Shown here: positions 46,302 through 59,110 of the stretch, one piece after another | Layout: each line of letters starts with the position of its first letter | Numbering within the stretch: the first letter of the stretch is position 1 | NCBI RefSeq assembly: GCF_051622035.1 | Contig: NC_135367.1 | Location: 27,172,001-27,236,000 of the forward strand | From: Arctopsyche grandis | Taxonomy: Eukaryota; Arthropoda; Insecta; Trichoptera; Hydropsychidae | Length of the DNA stretch: 64,000 nt | Direction: 5' to 3' | Notes under the pieces: model-generated | Database searches by the model: none | What the model saw: only the letters and a program-made list of their open reading frames with translations | What the model was told of the DNA's origin: nothing | Made by a program: the position numbers and the translations under genes

Positions 46302-46917
46302 AATACGTCATGCCCGTTGTTGCTGGAGCAGTTGGGACTTTATGTCCCTAATCACTATATGCGTGGTAGACATCATCATTTGCTGGCTGTACCTCCTGCC
46401 CGCACAGTTCTTTTTCGAATGGCTCCTATTCCAAGAGCTATTCGACTTCTTAATAAAATCGTTGCTGCCGAGACTGAATGTGATATTTTCCAGCTTAGTG
46501 AGCGTAAATTGTCGGAAATTACTCTAACCCATTTATCTGGTAGTCTGCGCTCATCATTGTTTTCATGATTGATTGTGATTTATGAGTGAAATTTTGATTA
46601 ACTCTCTTCCATTTGGGCCTTACAGGGATGTTTTGTATTTGTAGTTGTTTCTTACATATTTATTGAAACTGCCTGTAGGTGCAAGGCATTCCTTATGCTA
46701 TATTTTTTATTTGATATTTTTACTTTATCTGTTATTATTAAATGCTAGTTTTTATGTTTATGTTCAAATGTATAATTGATGAGTATATTATTTTCGTTAT
46801 GTATTAATTTATGTTTAATTGTTATTTTGTTTTTTTTTGTGTTATATTTTTTGACCATTGTGGCCTGTTATGCCACAATGGTCTGTTTAGAATAAATAAA
46901 TAAATAAATAAATAAAT
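46302..46917 (+). pseudogene. LINE RT C-terminus and 3' UTR, family D
   Basis: A frame at about 46317-46568 encodes LEQLGLYVPNHYMRGRHHHL, LAVPPARTVLFRMAPIPRA, IRLLNKIVAAETECDIFQLS. The LYVP-Y-R-R, PPART and AP-PRA-RLLN landmarks recur in the C-terminal tails of insect LINEs. The upstream RT is absent. The UTR contains the hairpin ACCATTGTGG / CCACAATGGT (46854-46883) shortly before an AATA-repeat tail at 46891-46917. Confidence 0.65.
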
Positions 46918-46929
46918 ATTTATAGTTTT

Positions 46930-47285
46930 AACTCTCATATGTATATATAAATTTCAAATTTGGCGTGTAGCTTCTTGTAGGGTAATACACGATATATATT
47001 GATTTTTGGCCAAATATGTCAGATTTGACATTTAGACATTTCCCGGCTAAAAGTGTATCTCTTCACTGGGTTTTATCTGCGAGATAAGTATTCAATAATA
47101 AGCTATGTTGTATCTAATTGTTAATATGATTTACAATAGGCTTACATACATTTAGTTTATTACAATAAGCTTATTGTATTTTGTGTTTATGTTTCCCGTC
47201 ATAATGACGCAATGATGCAACTTTTAAATCACTATGGTCTAATTTTAATTTTGAAATAAATAAACGGGTTTTGAACTGTCACGGC
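46930..47285. other. AT-rich DNA, nothing recognised
   Basis: No gene or bounded repeat identified between the LINE tail and the GC-rich leader region. Confidence 0.4.
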
Positions 47286-47858
47286 GGCGTCTCACGCAGG
47301 ACACTTTTCCGAGAAAGCTCTCGCCCCAGGGCGGCGGGGAAGGACTCACCACAGGAGAGGGGACAGAGGAGAGGCGAGCAAGGATACAGAGGAGATGAGA
47401 GGGGGATGGGTGGGTGGGGAGGGAAGGGGGGGGGGGTGTAGTGGAGGGGGGCAGCCGGCGGGCGGCGACCGGTCCGATAGAGACAGTCGCCGTGCGCCCG
47501 CGGCTCCGTTCAACCGGTTCATTGTGTTCTCGGCGACCGGATAACCCGGTTCGTATTCCCTGTGTCGTGTCGGCGTGTGTCGTGCCTTGTCGCCTGCCGA
47601 CATTCGCCTAATTGTTCTATTTGTCTCGTCTAATTCGGCCCAATTGGCCGCGACGACAATTAGCCCTAGTTACTCTGCTGCAGAGACGCGCTGCGGTCTG
47701 TGTGTATGTGACGGATTATTTCATATTTTCGCGGTTTTTTTTTCGTCGAAAAGTTTTTCGCGGGTGTTTTTTTTTCTGGTATTATTATCATGTGTGGTGG
47801 CCGGTGACGATCGGCTCGTTTGTTGGATGACACTGGAATGACTTGATCCTGAGGGAAT
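47286..47858 (+). promoter_or_regulatory. GC/CpG-rich promoter and 5' leader candidate
   Basis: This is the most GC-rich tract of the window, rich in CpG (GCCGTGCGCCCGCGGC near 47488). It includes purine-rich GGAGGGAAGGGGGG-type sequence at 47416-47455, GACCGGTCCGATAGAGACAG and several CGGCG motifs. It directly precedes the candidate signal-peptide exon. No TATA box is evident; a dispersed-start promoter plus 5' UTR fits. Frames in it on both strands are by-products of low stop density. The transcription start cannot be fixed by eye. Confidence 0.5.
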
Positions 47859-47948
47859 ATGTGCCGGCTCGTTTGGCGGCTGCTAACTCGCAGCATGTCG
47901 CATGGACTACAACTGCAGTTCTTCCTGCTGCTGTTGCAATTGCTACAG
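47859..47948 (+). CDS. First coding exon with signal peptide (host gene, partial)
   Basis: ATG at 47859 opens a 30-codon stretch ending CAG immediately before GTACATTC, a good 5' splice donor. In-frame TGA codons at 47844 and 47850 precede the ATG, so the frame cannot extend upstream. The peptide starts MCRLVWRLLTRSM and continues with a hydrophobic core FFLLLLQLLQ: basic residues followed by Leu-rich sequence, as in secretory signal peptides or signal anchors. A second in-frame Met at codon 13 gives an equally signal-like start. The exon ends in phase 0. The product would be secreted or membrane-bound; its identity cannot be told from this exon. No second exon was found to 64000, suggesting a long first intron. 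Confidence 0.55.
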
Positions 47949-49862
47949 GTACATTCAATGCATTCAAAATTAATACCAAATACTTCAGGAATATTTTAAG
48001 CATTTAACATTTTAAATAAACGTATAAATACACCGAAAAAACAAACTCAATAATATCTACGTACATAAATTGCACAAGCTATTTTCAGTGAGCTATATAA
48101 ATGTATGTAATTTTACTGACCAAAAATCAAGCTAATTTACTAGCCAATTAAATACAGACCCTCTTTATAGTACACGTGCATATGTAGCATCAGCTTCCCA
48201 TGTTCAGTTTAAGTGGGCTTTAATACATAGGTTTAACTGCAATAATAAGGGTTGATGTTTTGGTATTATAATTCCAATGTAAATTGGGCTTTTTGTATAT
48301 TTTTTTTTGTGGTGGTATTGATTATGAATTGATACAGCATGTTTTTAAGGTTATACATAGATTGGTTTCATTCATAGTAGTTTACAAAATATAAAAGTAT
48401 TTTACGAAATATAAATGGCAAAACAAGCGTGAAAGTTATATAAAAGTATTTGTTTGAATGAGTAGTGATTTTTTAAAACAAATTTAGCATTAGTTTTTTT
48501 TTGTTGAATTATATGATTGATTATATATTTTTTATATCTTCATTGTATGTATAAATGTATTATATCATAAAGAAAGTATTAAATTTGTATGTAAATATCT
48601 AAACAATTAATTTGTTTATTAAAGCGCCCATTTTTTGCAAATAATTCCGAATTCATATTATTATAAATATAAGTGTACAAATGCAATATTTTTAAGTGTT
48701 ATATTATAATGAAATGCGTCATAATATAAACAGCATAACTGCAACTCAAAGTTGCATTCAATGACGGAAAAGTGTGTATGAATCTTTAAACCTTTTATAC
48801 GCTTCAATTGAATTGAATTAATGTTTATATATTATTAAAATCACCATCAAAATATAGAGGAGGATATAAAACAGATTTTCAATAACCGTACAATTTATTC
48901 CATCGACCATTCGTACAAAAGCTCCATACAACAAAAAGCGTCTACAGTCCGTGCGTATTCGAACGACGCGAAAGCTCATAAATAATCAATTATATTTTAA
49001 TGCGTATAGAAGCACTTCTCAAACAGCTCACTATATGTACATGCATATATAAACGAGAGTTGAAATTGAATTAGAATCGAGAGAGTGCAACAGAATGGGA
49101 AGGCAATGTGAACGAATGCACTCTCGCGGTAATTTATGCGCCCGTTTAACAATGCGCCCGAGGCAGGTGCAACACTCGTCTTTATTAGTGCAACAACACA
49201 CCTATGCAACTCAAACCTCCAAACACCGGTACACAGTATATTAATAAAAAATATATATATTCACACGTATTCAATAATAGCTGAGAGTCGGCGATTTTAT
49301 CGAGTTAAAAATTTTATTAGATTTTTTCAAGTGACTCCTTTGTACTTTAGCTTACTATAGTTTTTTTTATTTATTATTACTTGTATGCTGCGATAGTACT
49401 AAGCAAAAGCTGTTCTATAAATTAAATGTGGCAAACTATTAAATAATGTATTTATAATATAACTTTTTCATATGTTGAAAGTGCAAAGGCCTCGAAGTTG
49501 TTTCAATGCCGATTTAATTTTTATTTCTTCTATTTGAGACAATATGAAAGTCACTGGAGAGAATCTTTGCTTGATTTCAATATGATAAATGGAATTTTGT
49601 TGTTATTTTTTTGCAATTATTAATATTTCATTTCACCGAGCGTTGTTTTTCTATAGTTTAAATTGTCTTTAGAATGTAATACATTTATGTTTCTTTTTGT
49701 TATTTCTAAAAATCAACGGAGAAAGCAATAGAGAATATTTTAGCCTACAATTAAAAAAAAAATATATATATACTACATAAGTACTTACAGATAAAGGATA
49801 GGATTTTTTTATTTAGATTTTTAAATGATTTTTACTGTTTATAAACTTTTTTCGCCAATACA

Positions 49863-50000
49863 TCTGAGCTATTATAATAGCTACTGATTCAATGATTATT
49901 ATCTATTTAACGCATTATTTTTCTTGTGATTATTTTAGTATTATCTTACTTTAATGTCAGTGTATACAGCATAATATAAAAAAGCTCAAAAACATTTTTA
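49863..50000 (-). mobile_element. Degenerate Jockey-like LINE 3' UTR
   Basis: On the minus strand TTTTTGAGCTTTTTTATATTATGCTGTATAC and following blocks (split here as GTTTTTGAGC and ATTATGCTGTATAC) parallel the UTR at 1-262, with many substitutions. This is an old copy. Confidence 0.45.
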
Positions 50001-51627
50001 AAATTCTAAAAGATGGCAAATAGGTATGTTCTATGTTTAAATCGCATATTTTTATACACTCTTATGTTTGTCTGATTTTATAAAATTGGATAATTGATCA
50101 AATGTCCACGTCAGAAAGTTTATTAATTCTGTAGTTACATAAATATCAATCAAAGCGTATTCTACGCGACTTCACCGTGTAATATAAAGCTTTTATTTAT
50201 TTATTTATAAACAATAAAAATGCACCGTTAGAATTATTTTAAGATGCGCTAGCTTTTATTTACATAAATGTAATTAAACTGATATTAAATTTATTTTAGT
50301 ATAATATAACTTTTCAATGCAAGATACGTACATTCTTCACACTTATTATAAATTCATAAACTAGTTCCCTCTTCTTTCATCAATACATAAAAGACATCAG
50401 GAAACCACCAAAATATATAGCACAATCTCCAAATACTACAATGCAAAACGGTAAATTGTCACGTGAGAGCAAAATACACATACAAACATTTTTCATACAA
50501 AAAAAAATTCATTGTCTGTATTTAGATAATCCATCGGAGAAATTTTTCCCGCATTATTCGATTACAAAATTTGCCGAAACGGTACAGAAGCAATGCACAA
50601 AACGACAACAAACATCATAAAAATAATTCACTTCGACCGTTAAAAGCACTCGACACGCCCACACAATATTACAAATCGACACTGCAATAAAATTATTTCC
50701 ATACGAGATGCAATCCGCGTTGCATGTGCATTTTGACCGAGCATTATTATGCAACAAGGGCCTTCCGAACCTTCGGTATGCGACCTGCCTCGTCGAAGAG
50801 ACATATACACATGACTCATGATCATCATTTAGTAGTAAAATTTGCCTATAGACAGATCCGTTGAAGAGAACTCTCATGCCAATTAAAAAAATGAGATCAT
50901 CACGTGCACCCGAAAAATATAACAGAACGACACACGTAACATAATATATACAGAAAAGTCGAATTAATTCCACTTGTGTGTGTGTGTTTGTGTTCAAATG
51001 AGAATTTATATCTCCAATAAGACGTGCTCTAAATTTTCACACGATTGGTTTAAATATTAGGTTAGATAAATGCCTAATCAATTTATGTGTGGCGATTAGC
51101 ATATATTGAAAATTGGTCGTATCGGTGATAATTTTTAATACGCGATTATGAACGCTGTGTGGATACGAATATGGAAATTGATTTGCATATTATTGCATAA
51201 TATTTTGTTATAATAGAAACATCATTATATCGTACAGTGCTATTGATTTATCGATTTTTTTATGCGTGCCTACGTATGAATTGTTAACGGTTTATTTATT
51301 GAAAACAAAGCTCGTTAAGTATCGCCGTATTTTTAGATTTGAATGTTATTTTTCGTTATAAATGATATGCATTATACGTACATATATTATAGTATTATAA
51401 AATGCAGAATGTGAGTAGGTTGAATTAATTATCGCTTGATTGATTGTTGTATCAATGATTTTTTGGTAATTTTATTAAAAACAAAGTAGACGGCTCTTTT
51501 GTATTTACATATATATGTATATTTTATCAATAATTATTTATTATGATAGTTGAAATATTCAGATAATATACATATATTATAATGTATAGGTATAGACCGG
51601 TTGAAAGATCAGTATTTAATTTTTAAA

Positions 51628-51850
51628 TTGAACAATTCCGCTTGAATTTGAACATATGAATTTTAAACCATGCGAATAAATTGAAAATAAGTTTATAAAT
51701 TCACATATATGTTTATTTTAATTTTATAAATTCACATATATATGTATGTATGTGTGTTAAAATGAAAAAAAAAGTCATGCTGATTAAATAAACACCTATT
51801 TCAATTAAACAATTCCGCTTGAATTTGATCATATGAATTTTAAACCATAC
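51628..51850. repeat. Local direct duplication
   Basis: AACAATTCCGCTTGAATTTG, ATATGAATTTTAAACCATNCG, and TGAAAATAAGTTTATAAATTC occur twice, about 180 bp apart (starts about 51628 and 51808). The copies differ at few positions. Confidence 0.7.
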
Positions 51851-53944
51851 GAATACATTGAAAATAAGTTTATAAATTCAAATAATATTTGAATTTTATT
51901 GTACATACATATGTATTATATGTATATGAATGCAGTGCTTTACAAATTGTAGCTCATATACACTATTTATGTGTATTAAAATAAATTAAAAAACAACAAT
52001 GTTCATTTAAAAACAACCATTTCGATTTCATCATTGTAATATTATTATAATGAGTTATTTTATTCATATGAAATATTTTAACCCCTGAAAATGAAAAAAA
52101 CGTTTATTTGAATTATGGTTTTTCACTAGAGCTCATTTATTTTGTACCGAAAAATAGGATTTCGTTGAAAAAAGTATGAATTAGTTTGTTTTTCGAATAA
52201 TGATCATTGATTGAAAGTAAATTTTTAAAATTCTTACAAATTCAATTTTTAATCCTCATGCACATACATATGTATGTATACTTGTTTACATATTTTATCA
52301 AGAATTTGGCTTTAAAATTACTTAACGATTATTAACATTACAAACCGGAATTAATCAAATTTACTGAATTCAAATCAGAATCAAATTTAATATTTAAATA
52401 AAAACAAAAAATATTTCAAATAAAATTCATTTGCTTTTATTTTCACTGCACACTAACGACCGCCATTACCTGCAATGATTTTTCATTGCAACAATTACAA
52501 TCATCAGGTATGTTTTCATTATAATTCAAATCTTAAACCATCTTTAAATCTCACCAAACATCAGCAGAGATTCATTTATAATCGTCACGCATTTAATTGA
52601 ACAATCAAAATAAAAATGCTTTGCATTTATCTTATACCTATATAATATAGTAGATACACACACAGCATTCCGATACAAAAGAATATAAACTATAATATAA
52701 TAAGAGACATTCTAACGTATATTCATTAGTATATGTTCATATGTGCGATTTTAATCGATGTCCAAATTCTTATTCCTTTTTGTGTTCGAAATATTTGACC
52801 TTTCCTTTGTTCGCCTGTATTATACATATACCACATATATCTATGTATATGTTTGTGCTATTTTTTTTATTGTTAAAACTCGAATGATATTCCGAAGCCC
52901 AACAGAAATTAGTTCTCATACGAAATGTATGCATTTAGAACGTATTCGTAGGAACGTTACACATTCAAAAAACCGGACCAATTTATTTATTTTCATTTTT
53001 ATTTTTCCTCTCATTTATTTCGATGGCTTTGTATATATGTATATGTATGTGTGTAGTTGTGGTATAGTTTTTGAAACAATATTTATCGTCGATTTTGGTT
53101 CGAACGGTGCTATCTATCGCACACACTTTGGCTCGGCGAACGATTCGATAAATAATTCCCGCGGACAGGTCAATTTTCCGGTTTTTGGTGAGCTGTGCAC
53201 AGCTCGTTTTATGTCCTAGTTTTTTAGAAGATAGATAAATCACAACGGTCACATTTACTCTCCGAATGATATGGACAAATTTAATTTTGGACGCGTGGGT
53301 AGGTGCATGGGATAAAACGACGAGGACGTTTCCCCCGTATTGGAGACTGCACGGCTGTTTCGATTTTTTTTTATCTGTGTTCGAATGAATTTTAGAATTA
53401 GAATTAGGCCAGTTTTGAAGCTAAAGCTCTAATCTTTCAATATAAAATTTAATTTAATTTTTTTCTTATTACTAGTATTTTTTTTTAATAAAAATCAAAG
53501 CAATCTTCAACTGACCGTTTGTATAATACTAGTATGGTATGTATATACATATGTATATTAGGCAATATTGGTAGTTAAATCTTTAAAATACGCATGCTTT
53601 TGAATATGTGGGTGGACTGACCTGTTTATATTGACTGATTTTTGATATAATTTTCAGGCTAGTCAATTATGATAAGATCATTTTCGTATCATGTCTAGAA
53701 AACAGGTGTGATTTTTAATTTGAAAGATCATTGGTACAAATATTAACTTATTTAAACATGTTTCATAATAGGTTGATAGAAAAAAGTACCTAGTCGTTTA
53801 CTAGACATATAAAAATTCAACGATTATATTTCACTATCGACTTAGCGGACACAATTGAAATCTCTATCGTGGGCCAAAACCTCGCAAAATGGCAAAGTTT
53901 CAAAGCGATCGGAAGAGTTTTAGGAAGGGAACATTTACCGTTGC

Positions 53945-54554
53945 TAGGGATTGCAAATTACCAGTCAAATTTCATTATCCGGGAAACGGTAAATGATTTT
54001 TCCTACTGCCGGTATACCTGTATTTACCGGTAAATGAACAAATAATTAAAAAAAAAAATGTCGTGGATTTAGATAATTGTATGTAGAAACTTCTCGTAAA
54101 AATGTTTATCTAGATTGAATCGTTAATAATTAAAAATAAGTCTCGGGTGAATAATGACAAAATATGTAAATGAATTAAAGCGAATTCGTTGTAATAAATG
54201 AATTAATTTATTTAATTTTTAACCATTGATATTTGTTTATTTAAAGTTTGGACCATTTGAAAGTTTCGATCATAATTGAAGCTAATGTTTGACTACATTT
54301 TTTTACGATTTGGTTAGTCTGTGTTGTCAGTGCAATTATCAATTTGAAATTGCCATATTTAATACTGAAACTAAACAAATTTCAAACAACCTAATCCAAA
54401 ATACGCCATTTGCATTGATTATTCACACACTATTATGCAATAATATACCTGTTTATTTAATTAATTCGCAATAAAATAGTTTACGGTAAATACCGATAAT
54501 TTTAAAATTCGCCGGTATTTACCGCTAAACCGTAAACCGGTATTGCAATCCCTA
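53945..54554. mobile_element. Non-autonomous hAT-type element with GGTAAATACCG subterminal motifs
   Basis: Ends TAGGGATTGCAAATTACC and GGTATTGCAATCCCTA are inverted repeats. Flanking 8-mers ACCGTTGC and ATCGTTGC differ at one base, consistent with an 8-bp target duplication. GGTAAAT/ATTTACC motifs are clustered near both ends (CTGTATTTACCGGTAAATG; CGGTAAATACCG; GGTATTTACCG), as expected for transposase binding sites. The 61-codon frame in the middle has no transposase signature. It sits in the putative intron. Confidence 0.75.
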
Positions 54555-54562
54555 ATCGTTGC

Positions 54563-56456
54563 ACAAGTGAAACTAAGAAAAACCTTGAAAAAATAGGTTC
54601 GTCCGAGAATACTAAGCAATTTATTTGGCCTTGTCTTTGGTAATGCAATTTAAAAATATATTAAAAAGACTAAACATGCTTAATTATTTTTTTTGATGAA
54701 TATTTTGTCATTTAAATAATAATTATTATTGTTGATGTTATTATAATTTAAAGTTACCGTTCAGATCCACACTACATATGTATGTACATATATAATACCA
54801 TGAATATTTCAACTGGTATAATCTTAAATTTGATAAATATTTACATATATGTATTCCGTTTTGAATATTAAAATTGATAAACATTTATTTAACCTCGAGG
54901 TTATTGGATGCATAGTTTGTGAGAATTGTGAATTTTATTATTATTTTTTATACAATATAATATTGAAAGTAAAAGTTGTGAATAATCAATATATGTACAT
55001 ATGTGTGTATGAGTATAATTATCATATTTTTACAGTCGATTCGATTCCTATTTCGTGTGCTAATTCTTTCGAAATACAAATATATTTTTTAGATCACTCA
55101 TTATTTGGTAATAATAAGTTTAATTTATCAGTTCCTCCTACATTTTATTACAAGGTTGTTGATTAAATTAAACGATCTTTGAGAATTTTGGGTCGTTTTG
55201 TATTCACTTTACAACCGTTGTGTCCGACTGAAAAATTCAGCCGAAGAATTTCGAGGCGAAAAAAATAATAAATATTTAATTATTTCGGTCGTTTCGACGA
55301 CGCGCGATGAGTTTTTGAATCGCTATGAATATAAATGGTCATTTGAGCGACTTTTATATACGTATATATTATATGTATATATATAATATCAATAAAAATA
55401 ATAAAATTTCAGATACGTCAACAGTCATTTAAAGTTTCGGGTTTGTGGGATATAAATATGAATGTCCTCAGAGTTGAATCAATTTTACCCCAGTCGAGGT
55501 CGATAATTTCCGATGTTCGTACATCGTATTTGTAGGAATATGAGGCGATGACAAAAAAGGATCAAAACGAATCTATTAAAAGTTGTCAATTAAAGCAGAT
55601 TTATGGCGGCGTCCGTTCGGTATTTCGCGTTCGGAATTTTCGGAATGACCTAATCTATGCCCGAATTCGATATAAATAAAAAAAAGAGAATAGTTTGTGT
55701 GTTTGTACATATATACATACATATGTACGTACGATAAAATACGAAACCGTCACAATGACAAAGATACACTAAATTTTCGAATGGCTTTATAATAAGACGG
55801 GTCCGACTTGACACTCGATCGACTTGTGACTCATTTGATAAAAGAAAAAAAAACGCCATAAATTAATCGGTAACAGTATCTATGTATCTGCATGCGTACA
55901 AATAACGTGTCACAAATTTTAAGATTTTTTATGTCAAGTCAAAATAAAAAAATTGGACTATGGCGATTTCCGCAACAACGGGTTTCTTACAAAAGATTCT
56001 CCCAATATACATATGTAGTTAAAAAAAAGCTTTTTAACCATGCAGAGATGGGTTTTTCGCCGGTACAATTTATCTACATTAGAGTTACTAGTATAGAAGT
56101 GTTGTTTTGGGGTTAGCAAAAGAATAGGTGGACATTTAAGATCAACAAACTCAATTAGAGTCCAAACATGTATTAGTTTAAACTTGTTTTGCTGTCTTTA
56201 ATTGAAAAGCACATTGTTGGCAAGTGAAAGTTTATGTATGGAGACATCTGGCAAAAGCTTTTTGGAAATTTTAAAGTTTCAACGAAGGGGTTTCCGGAAA
56301 TTCTCGAATGCCAAATCCTTTTACATAATGTGCCTATTGTCGATCTGATTAGCGTAAGTCCTACGAGACTTTACGTCCTTACGAGTTTTAACACTGGACG
56401 TAAAATAATTTCTTTATTTTTATTGGATTATTTCTTATTTAACTATATAATATCAT
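54563..56456. other. Unique DNA, probable intron
   Basis: 55400-55680 is GC-richer and unique, with strings such as AGCAGATTTATGGCGGC. A 105-codon frame (54849-55166) has no known domain. Possibly regulatory islands. Confidence 0.35.
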
Positions 56457-56681
56457 TAGTGTTTTTACCCGGCTTCGCTCTGTGTTTGTAATATAAACCG
56501 CTTAAACATGGCCAATCTAATATTCAACATTTTATTAAATTTATTTGAATAGTTTTATTTTATTTAAATTTATTTGAATATTCATTTGTTTGTTGTTTAT
56601 TAAATTGAACCTCATGGAATCTACGAACCAAACAAACAAACATACATACATACAAAGTCTCTTTCGAAATTATATATTAGA
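56457..56681 (-). mobile_element. Short Helitron-like element, complete
   Basis: On the minus strand it starts A|TCTAATATATAATTTCG and ends CAGAGCGAAGCCGGGTA, AAAACA, CTAA|T. The TC start, GC hairpin and CTRR end are all present in 225 bp. It shares GAGACTTTGTATGTA and GCCATGTTTAAGCGG with 11850-12059. Internal TTTATTTGAATA repeats are expanded here. No Rep/helicase. Confidence 0.7.
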
Positions 56682-56689
56682 TCTGTACA

Positions 56690-59064
56690 TTTAGATCTGT
56701 AATATTACTGTACGTTTTGATGTCCATAACATGACGTCGACAATTACTTTTATCGTCTAAAAAATATAATTTTCCATTAATATAAAATATATATACGTAT
56801 TTCATAAATAAATTAATAATATCTACTACTTACATATTTTATATTATAATTTTATTAATGTAAATATTTCAACAAAACACGAAACACGAACTCAAAAAAA
56901 AGTCAAATTCTACTGACCGCTATACGCGCGAATAATGTTCTATTTCGCATGTACATTTTCGATTATAAATGTGCGCATTTTGATACGGATTAATGCTAAT
57001 ACATACTAACGGACTTGTTGAACACTTGATAAAGACGGAATAGTATTTTAACGGTTTGTTTTCCTTGTTTTAAAATTTTATTCCGAGTTCGAATCTCGAT
57101 GGTAAATCTGCAACTTATTAAGTATACTTTTCTTGTACGTCATACTAGTCTATTTATTTTATTAATAGCGTAATTGTTTTCCGGCGTCTAATCTTTATTT
57201 GGCATCGTGTTGCCATTATGTTGCATTTATTCGTAATATTTTCTCATGGAGTATATAGAAAGATGTGAGATTACTTTGTTGCTAGGGATGGCGTTATTTT
57301 TCTGCACTATTTCGCTAACGTTTATGACAGATTTACAAATGCACCTTAGCAAATTGGATTGTCGCAATAAATTTTAACAATATAATACATATACAATTTC
57401 ATCGAGATTTACATACAATGATGAAAATATTGACACGTGGTAGTTTTTGATCCACGTGAACCAATTGCATTCACTTGATTGGTTCACGTGGTTGTTTTTA
57501 TTATTTATTTTTCTCTTAATTCGAATCTGTACATGTATGAGTCTACATATGTATGTATAGCGTTGGTAATTTATTTTGTGCAATGTAAAATCGAATCGTA
57601 TTGCTTTTTTGGCGCGGCGTGTAATCGTTCGCGTTATTTGGTGTCTCTCGTTTCTCGTAGATTAATCGTTTCTATTAAAACCTTTTACCATAACGGGACC
57701 AGTGGCATTATACAGTGTGTGTGTATGTGTGTATGTATTTGTGATTGATGCCCGTATCCCTAACGCCTAAAATTCAATTTAAAATCAACATTTGAGAAAA
57801 AAAAATAAAGTAAAAAGCGCTCGGCGTAATTGATTCGGACGAGTCGAGAGCTTTCACGACCCAGTTCAACCCTGCTGTGAATGGACGAGGTATTTTGAAC
57901 CCTCTTTGTGTAGATATGTACATATATATGTACATGTACTTGTACCTATGTACTTGCCGTATCTTGCCGTATTCTCAAGTATGTGATTCAAATTTTGTCC
58001 ATACAAAGACTTGGTACTCTCTCAAAATGTGATACAGTACTATAGATATAATGTTTGCTTAATACCTATACATTATAGTGGTCAAAAGTGTTTTTTAACT
58101 ATATATGTACATAAATGAATGCTTTTGAAAGAATTAAAATGTAATGCTCCTATACGTTTAAAGGAGAAAGCTTTTGATTGTTGACTTATCTGGCGATGTG
58201 ATATGAATGTGAAAAACTTGTAATTTGTATGTAAGAATGCATCATAGTCTCATGTGTAGGAAAATAAGTATGCATGTTTGGAATGGCAAGAAGCGATCGA
58301 AAGTGTGAAAAGGAATAGATATTATGTATTTATGTATGTATGTATGTATATGTAAATGAGTTAAGATGTTAAAAATTGGCATTGCTGTCAGAAGAATTGG
58401 TAACAGACAGACTGGAATGCAAAGGAGTGCATTATAGAATGGTATCTAAGATGATGTAGAAGATACCAAATAGTGGATCAAACAATTTATAATTAAGGTC
58501 TGGAATTTGGAATTATTAAGGAATTTTGCTCATTGAAAGTTAATATGCATGATTTTTTATATATAGAGAATGGTTCGGTGATTATTCCAAAAAGCAGTCA
58601 AGTAAAAAAAGTCAGTAAAATCTCGATCATGGAACATCTGGCACCCATAAACTCCATCAATCGCGAAATATTGTACTAACGAGAATTCGAGTGCCAGATA
58701 TTCCGTGATTGTGATTTTAGTGACTTGCGCGAGATCGCTTTTTGCGGAATAATCCGTTTACCATAGATAAAGTATTCGAATTGGTTTCTCTTTTTTTAAT
58801 ATTGTATACATATGTACATATATCTAATAGAAATTAAAATAAATCATTCCAGTGAAGTTGTGCAATTTCAATGACCGATATTCAAATTTTTGTATGATAT
58901 TTTGGGCGTATCAAACCCCGTCTCGAAACCGATAGGTTAAAGTGAAATTGACTCGTAATAAATTTCGCAACAGCAACCGCACCCGAAACCACCACATATA
59001 TTATTATTAATCGCCGTGATTTATATATTTATTAATTATATATATTTTTTTGACTTTGGGCGAC

Positions 59065-59066
<2 letters not shown>
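56690..59066. other. Unique AT-rich DNA, probable intron
   Basis: Apart from the E-box inverted repeat at 57434-57491 and short (TG), (TATG) runs near 57720 and 58330, no feature is supported. Moderately GC-richer patches at 57590-57680 and 57820-57900. Confidence 0.35.
57434..57491. promoter_or_regulatory. Inverted E-box/CCAAT hairpin
   Basis: CCACGTGAACCAAT (57452-57465) and ATTGGTTCACGTGG (57478-57491) are a perfect 14-bp inverted repeat with a 12-nt spacer. A third CACGTG lies at 57434-57439. CACGTG is the core of bHLH E-boxes and CCAAT is the NF-Y core. Function as a regulatory site is inference. Confidence 0.45.

Positions 59067-59109
<43 letters not shown>
59067..59109. repeat. (GA)21 microsatellite
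   Basis: Uninterrupted GA dinucleotide run within the putative intron. A GA run of this kind can also bind GAGA-type factors, but no further support is visible. Confidence 0.95.

Positions 59110-59110
<1 letters not shown>

Larger units (their letters stand above)
47949..53936 (+). other. Probable long first intron, part 1
   Basis: Mostly AT-rich and repeat-poor compared with 1-47 kb. GC-richer unique islands lie at 48890-49240 and 50520-50990. A 147-codon minus frame (50554-50997) and a 153-codon plus frame (52758-53219) have no recognised domains. 51640-51900 contains a direct duplication of about 70 bp (AACAATTCCGCTTGAATTTG at about 51628 and again at 51808, followed by ATATGAATTTTAAACCAT in both). 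Intron status depends on the exon call at 47859. Confidence 0.35.

Noticed and set aside
50554..50997. 147-codon minus-strand frame, Cys- and Val-rich
   Set aside because: No recognisable domain, signal or splice context, and a second minus frame overlaps it. Not strong enough for a gene call.
52758..53219. 153-codon plus-strand frame with hydrophobic stretches
   Set aside because: Phe/Ile/Tyr-rich composition follows T-rich DNA, with an overlapping antisense frame and no family resemblance.
57085..57110. GAGTTCGAATCTCG resembling a tRNA box B
   Set aside because: It is a palindromic TTCGAA context with no box A upstream.
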